Source: Halosimplex aquaticum
Lineage (GTDB): Archaea > Halobacteriota > Halobacteria > Halobacteriales > Haloarculaceae
Direction of reading: 5' to 3'
NCBI RefSeq assembly: GCF_028747785.1
Contig: NZ_CP118158.1
Coordinates: 3,534,001 to 3,598,000, forward strand
DNA length: 64,000 bases
Of this stretch, positions 59,744-64,000 are shown one piece after another (positions within the stretch are counted from its first letter, which is position 1; each line of letters begins with the position of its first letter). The translations under genes and the position numbers were made by a program. Below the pieces are notes generated by a model. That model had not been told where the DNA came from, did no database searches, and saw only the letters and a list, made by a program, of their open reading frames with translations.

Positions 59744-60688
59744 CTACCGCTCCGAGGGATCCTTCTCGTAGGCCTGCAGGCGGTCGTACTCCTCGCCCGT
59801 GATCGGAAGGACCGTGCCGTGTTTGAACCCGTACGGGAACGCGAACTCCTCGTCGGCGCGCTCGAACTCCGCTTCCAGCGAGTCCGCCACGAAGGGGACG
59901 TACCCCTGCGTCTCCGGGCTCCCGCCGAAGTAATCGAGGAACAGGCACCAACGCCCGTCGTCGAGTCGGAACGCGGTCGGCGCTTCGTACCGCGCGCCGT
60001 CCAGTCCCTCCATCGTTCGGTCGAACGCCTCGACTCGGGTGAACGGCCCGGTCGGACGATCGCTCTCGACGAGGATGATCCCGGCGGGGTCGGCCTCGCT
60101 CTTCAGGAAGCAGTAGTACGACCCGTCCTCCTCGTACATGGCCGAGTCGATGACGCCGCTGTCGGGCTTCCGGTAGAGCAGTTCCGGCTCCGAGAACGTC
60201 TCGAACGACTCCGTCGTCGCGTAGTAGATGGCCTTGTCCTGATAGTCGTCGCTGCGGTGCGAAGACGACCAGTGGACGACGTACTCGTCGTTCTGACTGT
60301 CGTAGGTGATGTCGGGCGCCCAGAGACAGCCGAACTGCCCGTCGCCGAGTTCGACCATCCGCTGGTCGGACCACTCGACCAGGTTCTCCGACTCCCACAG
60401 CACCAGCGAGTCGCTCCCGTTGCGGGTGATCTCCTCCCACGAGCCGTCGTACTGGTTGGGCATCCCGTAGGCCAGACTGAGGTCGGTCCCCACGATCACG
60501 AACCGCCCGTCGTCCGTCCTGGTGATCGTGCAGTCTCGGACGCCCTTGTCGCCCCTGTAACTCCAGAGGACCGGGTCGCCGCCGTTGACCTCCTCCCAGT
60601 GGAACCCGTCCTCGCTGATCCCGAAGTACACCTGCTCACCGTCCGGCGTCCGCTTCTCCCTGAAGTGGACGAACAGATACGCCTCCAT
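59744..60688 (-). CDS. Five-bladed beta-propeller glycosidase-like protein (GH43-like)
   Basis: A 314-residue cytoplasmic-looking protein with no signal peptide. Repeating blade motifs such as SEDGFHWEEV, RDCTITRTDDGRFVIVGTD, CLWAPDITYDSQNDEYVVHWSS, DSAMYEEDGSYYCFLKSE and RYEAPTAFRLDDGRWCLFLDYF are typical of GH43/GH117-type propellers. The WAPDI and EAPT blocks are the usual positions of catalytic acids. Substrate unknown (arabinosides or related sugars). It stands alone with no transporter. Confidence 0.82.
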   Translation of the reverse strand: MEAYLFVHFREKRTPDGEQVYFGISEDGFHWEEVNGGDPVLWSYRGDKGVRDCTITRTDDGRFVIVGTDLSLAYGMPNQYDGSWEEITRNGSDSLVLWESENLVEWSDQRMVELGDGQFGCLWAPDITYDSQNDEYVVHWSSSHRSDDYQDKAIYYATTESFETFSEPELLYRKPDSGVIDSAMYEEDGSYYCFLKSEADPAGIILVESDRPTGPFTRVEAFDRTMEGLDGARYEAPTAFRLDDGRWCLFLDYFGGSPETQGYVPFVADSLEAEFERADEEFAFPYGFKHGTVLPITGEEYDRLQAYEKDPSER

Positions 60689-60845
60689 ACGTCGGCGTTG
60701 TCAGGGGCCACCGTATCCGTTGTCGTTTCCGCTGGGATCGACCGGAATCTACCGAGCGGCGACGACAGAAGCGACTACGCGGCGTCGGACAGCGAAAGGT
60801 CGACCGTCCCCCCGGACGGCCGGCACGAGCGGGTAGGCCTGATGC

Positions 60846-61001
60846 CTATGACCGCGACGACCGAGCCTCGCGCACCTCGGCACCGTCACGGAGTTTGTCT
60901 TCGCAGAACGGACAGACGCGAGGGCCAGTGTGACCGTCGGGCGTGAAAACGCGTACGTACGCCTCGGTAACAAACGACCCACAGTTCTGACACTCTGGCA
61001 T
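60846..61001 (-). CDS. DUF7563 small zinc-binding protein
   Basis: A 51-residue protein MPECQNCGSFVTEAYVRVF with CxxC at 4-7 and CPFC at 30-33, then a basic tail. The same pattern is found in haloarchaeal DUF7563 proteins. A zinc-binding adaptor of unknown function. Confidence 0.85.
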   Translation of the reverse strand: MPECQNCGSFVTEAYVRVFTPDGHTGPRVCPFCEDKLRDGAEVREARSSRS

Positions 61002-61168
61002 CTCTTGAGTAACGGGAATACTCCGCCATATGCTTTCCGGCCGTGGATGGCGGTATAGACCGATTAACTCCCCTTCACCGCCTGTCAGGTGACGGCTTCG
61101 CCGGGGTATATCGGCACTACCTTTCGACGACCTGAGAAAACCGTCGACCGTCGAGCCCGCGGGAGGTC

Positions 61169-63691
61169 TCAGGGCGACCGGTCCGCCCAGAACCGCTCTA
61201 ACTGCCCGTCGAGGAACTCCGCGGTCATCCGCACGAACTCCTCGCGCTCGGCAGGGGAGAGGTACTCGTGGACCGAGTGGCGGGTCCCCGCCGTGTAGCG
61301 CCTGTCGGCGAACACGCGAACGCCGACCTCGTCGGTCCCCCGGATCACGCGGCCGATGGCCTGGCGGGCGCGCCGGACCGCCGGGACGGTCAGCGCGTAC
61401 TCGAAGGCGTTGTCCTCGCCGAACTCGTCGGCGTAGGCCCGGCGGACGGCCTGTACACGTGGTGATCCGACGTTGACGAGCGGGACGCCGATCACGAGCG
61501 CCGCGGCGAGCTTCTCGCCGTCGTAATCGACGCCTTCGGTGAGCGTCCCGCGGGTGCTCGTGACCAGGACCTTCCCGCCGCCGCGGAAGAAGTCGGCCTT
61601 GAGTTCCTCGGTCGCCTCGTTGCTCGAACTCTCGTCGACGAGGACCGGCTTGTCGACGGCGTCCTCGAGGTACGCGCCGGCCCACTCGGCCTCGCGGTAG
61701 TTGGGCATCGCCACGAGGACGTTCCCCGGCGAGCGCGCGACCGACCGCAGGACGTGTGCGTACTCGCCGCGCGTCTGGTTCCAGCCGTCGCCGAGCGGGT
61801 CCATCTCGCCCGGGTCGCCGCGGTTGCGCGCGGTGAACGGCTGCGCGTCGACGGCCCAGCTGGCGCGATTCTCCGCGGGGAACCGCAGGGGGTAGCTCTT
61901 CGCTTCCACGGGGCGACCGTGGTCGCCCTCGTCGGGGGTCGGTCCCGGGTCTGGGTCGCCGGCGCGGAGCGATTCGAGTCCCGACACCTCCGTGAACACG
62001 TCGAGCGGCGAGAGCGTCGCGCTCATGAGGACGCCCCCGCCGAGCGAGTCGAAGATCTCCCGTAACGATTCGGCGGGCATACAGTCGAACAGGACGAGCC
62101 CCGGCGTGTAGACGCGCTGGTAGTCTTCGTCGACCGCGTCCGCGGCCTGTCCGGTCTTCGGCGAGTGTTCGAGTTCGATCTCCCGCAGGTAGCGGTCGTG
62201 GTCGCGCTCCCACCAGTGGTTCATCACGGCGCCGACGGCGGCGCAGACTGGCTGGCGGGCCAGTCCCAGGCCGTCGATGACGTCCTCGACGGCCGCGCCG
62301 ACGGTCGCGAGTGTCCGCCAGGTGTCGCCGTCGTATCCTACCCGTTCGGCCCAGCGCGTGAGTTCGTCCGGTTCGGGCTCGTCAGGGTCGCGCAGGGGAA
62401 TCTCCACGTCGCGCGCTGGGACGCTGTCGGCCGGGTCGCCGACGCGCCAGTCGCGCTCGAACTCCTCGTCGAGGTAGGCCTCGACGCGCTCGTCCAGCCA
62501 GCCGAGGAGGTCGTCGTAGAACTCCCTGGCCCGGTCGATCGCCGAGAGCGGCACGTCGTGGCTGGCGAGTCGGTCCCGGACCTGTCGCTTCCGGTCTTCG
62601 CTCTCGCGCGCTCGCGTGAGGAGGTGGTTGCAGTCGTTGCGCGCCCGCTTGATCGTCGAGCGGCCCACCCGGTCGGAGAGCAGGTCCCGCACGCGCTCTT
62701 CGAGGCGGTGGGCCTCGTCGACGACGAGGAAGGTCGAGGAGTCGAGCGCGGCGGCGACCAGCGGTCGCGACCCGGGGTCGAAGACGTGGTTGTAGTTGCC
62801 GATTATCACGTCGGCGTGTTCGAGCATGACGCCCATCACCCGGTGAGGACAGGTGCCGCGCTCGACGCTCGCGGGCAGGTAGTCGTCGGCGGTCACGACG
62901 CGATTCTCGCCGGCCGAGAAATCGACCGGCGAGCCCTTGTTGCGGGCGAACCAGTCGGCCTCGAAGGGGCAGTACAGGGGGTCGTCGTCGCCGGAGGTCA
63001 TCCCCTCTGGGGCGCTTGGCTGGCTCCGCGGGTAGGGCGACGTTGCGCCGCCGGTCTCCAGCGCGCTGTCGAACGTGCGATAGGTATCGGCGTCCATGCG
63101 CGCCTCGCGGACCAGATCGCTCGCCAGGTCCGGGTCCCACCAGATGTCATCGGGGTCGGATTCGAGCGAGGCGTCGGCCGCGGGCGCGTCGCCCGAGCGC
63201 CGGTCGGCCTCGACCAGATTCGCGGTCGACTCGCGCAGGTCCTCGCAGCGGTCGTGCATCGAGGCGTCGTCGGGGAACGCGCCCTCGCGCCCGTAGGGAC
63301 AGAGGTCGCGCTTGCCGACGAGAGCGACGCCGTCGAGCGGATCGGGCGCGTCGGGGTCGCCCGCCAGTCGCCCGTTCATCGTCCGCAGGTCCTCGACGAA
63401 CTGGATCCGCTGCTGTTTGACCGGCGTGACGACCATCACCCGGTCGTACTTCGACGTCGTGCGCACGAGCGTCGCGCCGGCGGTCAGCGCGGCCATCGTC
63501 TTCCCGGTCCCACAGGGCCCCTCCATCGCGAAGTAGCCGCCGAGCTGGCCGACCTCGATCGCCCGCTCGATCGCGTCGGTCTGGCTCTCGTAGGGCTCGT
63601 CGAAGCCGAACACGTCGCGCCAGGCGGTCTCGGGGTCGCCGCTCCCGATCGACGCGCCGGTCTCGCCGCTCGCGCCGCGGTCCTCGGCCAT
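61169..63691 (-). CDS. XPD/DinG-family Fe-S DNA helicase
   Basis: An 840-residue superfamily 2 helicase. Motif I GPCGTGKT at 58-65, Fe-S cysteines in DLCPYG, DRCEDL, YCPFEA and GTCPHR, motif II VVDEAHRLEE, motif III/IV GGVLMSATLSP, and motif VI QAIGRVIRGTDEVG. The arch and four-cysteine cluster mark the XPD/Rad3 branch, which unwinds DNA 5' to 3' in repair. It is longer than crenarchaeal XPD because of acidic inserts. Monocistronic; convergent neighbours are unrelated. Confidence 0.95.
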   Translation of the reverse strand: MAEDRGASGETGASIGSGDPETAWRDVFGFDEPYESQTDAIERAIEVGQLGGYFAMEGPCGTGKTMAALTAGATLVRTTSKYDRVMVVTPVKQQRIQFVEDLRTMNGRLAGDPDAPDPLDGVALVGKRDLCPYGREGAFPDDASMHDRCEDLRESTANLVEADRRSGDAPAADASLESDPDDIWWDPDLASDLVREARMDADTYRTFDSALETGGATSPYPRSQPSAPEGMTSGDDDPLYCPFEADWFARNKGSPVDFSAGENRVVTADDYLPASVERGTCPHRVMGVMLEHADVIIGNYNHVFDPGSRPLVAAALDSSTFLVVDEAHRLEERVRDLLSDRVGRSTIKRARNDCNHLLTRARESEDRKRQVRDRLASHDVPLSAIDRAREFYDDLLGWLDERVEAYLDEEFERDWRVGDPADSVPARDVEIPLRDPDEPEPDELTRWAERVGYDGDTWRTLATVGAAVEDVIDGLGLARQPVCAAVGAVMNHWWERDHDRYLREIELEHSPKTGQAADAVDEDYQRVYTPGLVLFDCMPAESLREIFDSLGGGVLMSATLSPLDVFTEVSGLESLRAGDPDPGPTPDEGDHGRPVEAKSYPLRFPAENRASWAVDAQPFTARNRGDPGEMDPLGDGWNQTRGEYAHVLRSVARSPGNVLVAMPNYREAEWAGAYLEDAVDKPVLVDESSSNEATEELKADFFRGGGKVLVTSTRGTLTEGVDYDGEKLAAALVIGVPLVNVGSPRVQAVRRAYADEFGEDNAFEYALTVPAVRRARQAIGRVIRGTDEVGVRVFADRRYTAGTRHSVHEYLSPAEREEFVRMTAEFLDGQLERFWADRSP

Positions 63692-63895
63692 TGGGGATCC
63701 CTGCGTCGTCCTCGCCTATGAACGCACGGATGCCGCGGCGATCCGCGGTGCCACGACCCGCCTGCTCGCGCGAACCGGGCCACTGATGGCGATTCCGCGG
63801 GAGACTTATGGTCCTGGAGTCAGCACTACCGGCATCGACGGCCGACGAGACGGGCCGGTGGGGCCGCGGAACGGACTGGACGGCCGGGAGGACAG

Positions 63896-64000
63896 ATGAC
63901 TGGATCGGACGACGACACGGACGACGGCGGGGAGGACAGCGACGGATCTGCAGTGGTGATACTTCACCTCGACCCCGACGAGACCGTCCGCTCGCGCCTG
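63896..64000 (+). CDS. Start of a probable receiver-domain signalling protein
   Basis: Only the first 35 residues lie in the window: an acidic leader and then AVVILHLDPDETVRSRL, which resembles the first strand and helix of a receiver or receiver-like domain (hydrophobic strand, DPD). A histidine kinase of the type at 301 or a HalX protein would fit. CTTATGG at about 63805 is a possible promoter with a roughly 60-nt leader. Truncated by the window end. Confidence 0.5.
   Translation, partial: MTGSDDDTDDGGEDSDGSAVVILHLDPDETVRSRL

Overview
The window is a high-GC haloarchaeal chromosome segment. The encoded proteins are strongly acidic. They include archaeal information-processing proteins (a TFB, Gar1, SRP19, SepF, an XPD-like helicase), many small families known only from haloarchaea, HalX regulators and PGF-CTERM surface proteins. 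Many genes have a TATA-like TTTAWA element about 30 nt before the start codon, as expected for leaderless haloarchaeal transcripts. I could not determine the genus.

Layout. 1-4280: partial zinc-finger gene, PAS histidine kinase, YkgJ-type cysteine-cluster protein and two haloarchaeal DUF proteins. 4281-4967: tRNA-Asp(GTC) with degenerate copies of its 3' end and strong hairpins. 5238-11094: KaiC-like/HalX pair, small membrane proteins, PUA protein, aldo/keto reductase, M20 peptidase, DUF1028 protein. 11458-15308: a TFB, a MinD/KaiC-like fusion, and a convergent MinD with a coupled partner. 15418-22368 (minus): two TrkA-C membrane proteins coupled to a GLUG surface protein, a larger GLUG surface protein and a pilin-like protein. 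22444-34949 (plus): a type IV pilus/Tad-like cluster, made of a HerA-like ATPase, DUF7310, DUF7311, a PilB/TadA ATPase, a TadC-like membrane platform, DUF7283, DUF7285, DUF7284 and a 1402-residue DUF7286 protein.

The most interesting locus is 30741-36126. The DUF7286 protein ends in a ComEC-like metallo-beta-lactamase domain placed after a short segment (residues 1054-1072, DDKF...VAEED). A small AT-rich gene with its own leaderless promoter follows. After that comes a second, orphan copy of the same segment joined to a different, frameshifted tail, and then another small unknown gene. This has the architecture of a polymorphic toxin locus (conserved trunk, swapped toxic tip, immunity gene, displaced old tip), here joined to an archaeal pilus-type secretion cluster. 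The toxin interpretation is inference; the repeated junction and the base-composition shift can be seen directly.

36208-47456 holds sepF, small regulators, a rhodanese/MBL sulfur-metabolism protein, thiE, an MFS carrier, oxidoreductases, a presenilin-type protease, a PAP2 phosphatase, and srp19-gar1. 47564-51407 is a cobalamin ABC importer (btuF divergent from btuCD) that appears to share one TATA element. 51499-64000 holds a CAP-domain secreted protein, a HalX regulator, rhomboid-endonuclease V, a methyltransferase, an SDR, a glycerate kinase-like protein, a DJ-1 protein, an ArsA/Get3 ATPase, a beta-propeller glycosidase-like protein, an XPD-like helicase and a truncated signalling gene at the end. 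No CRISPR array, integrase, transposase or rRNA was seen.
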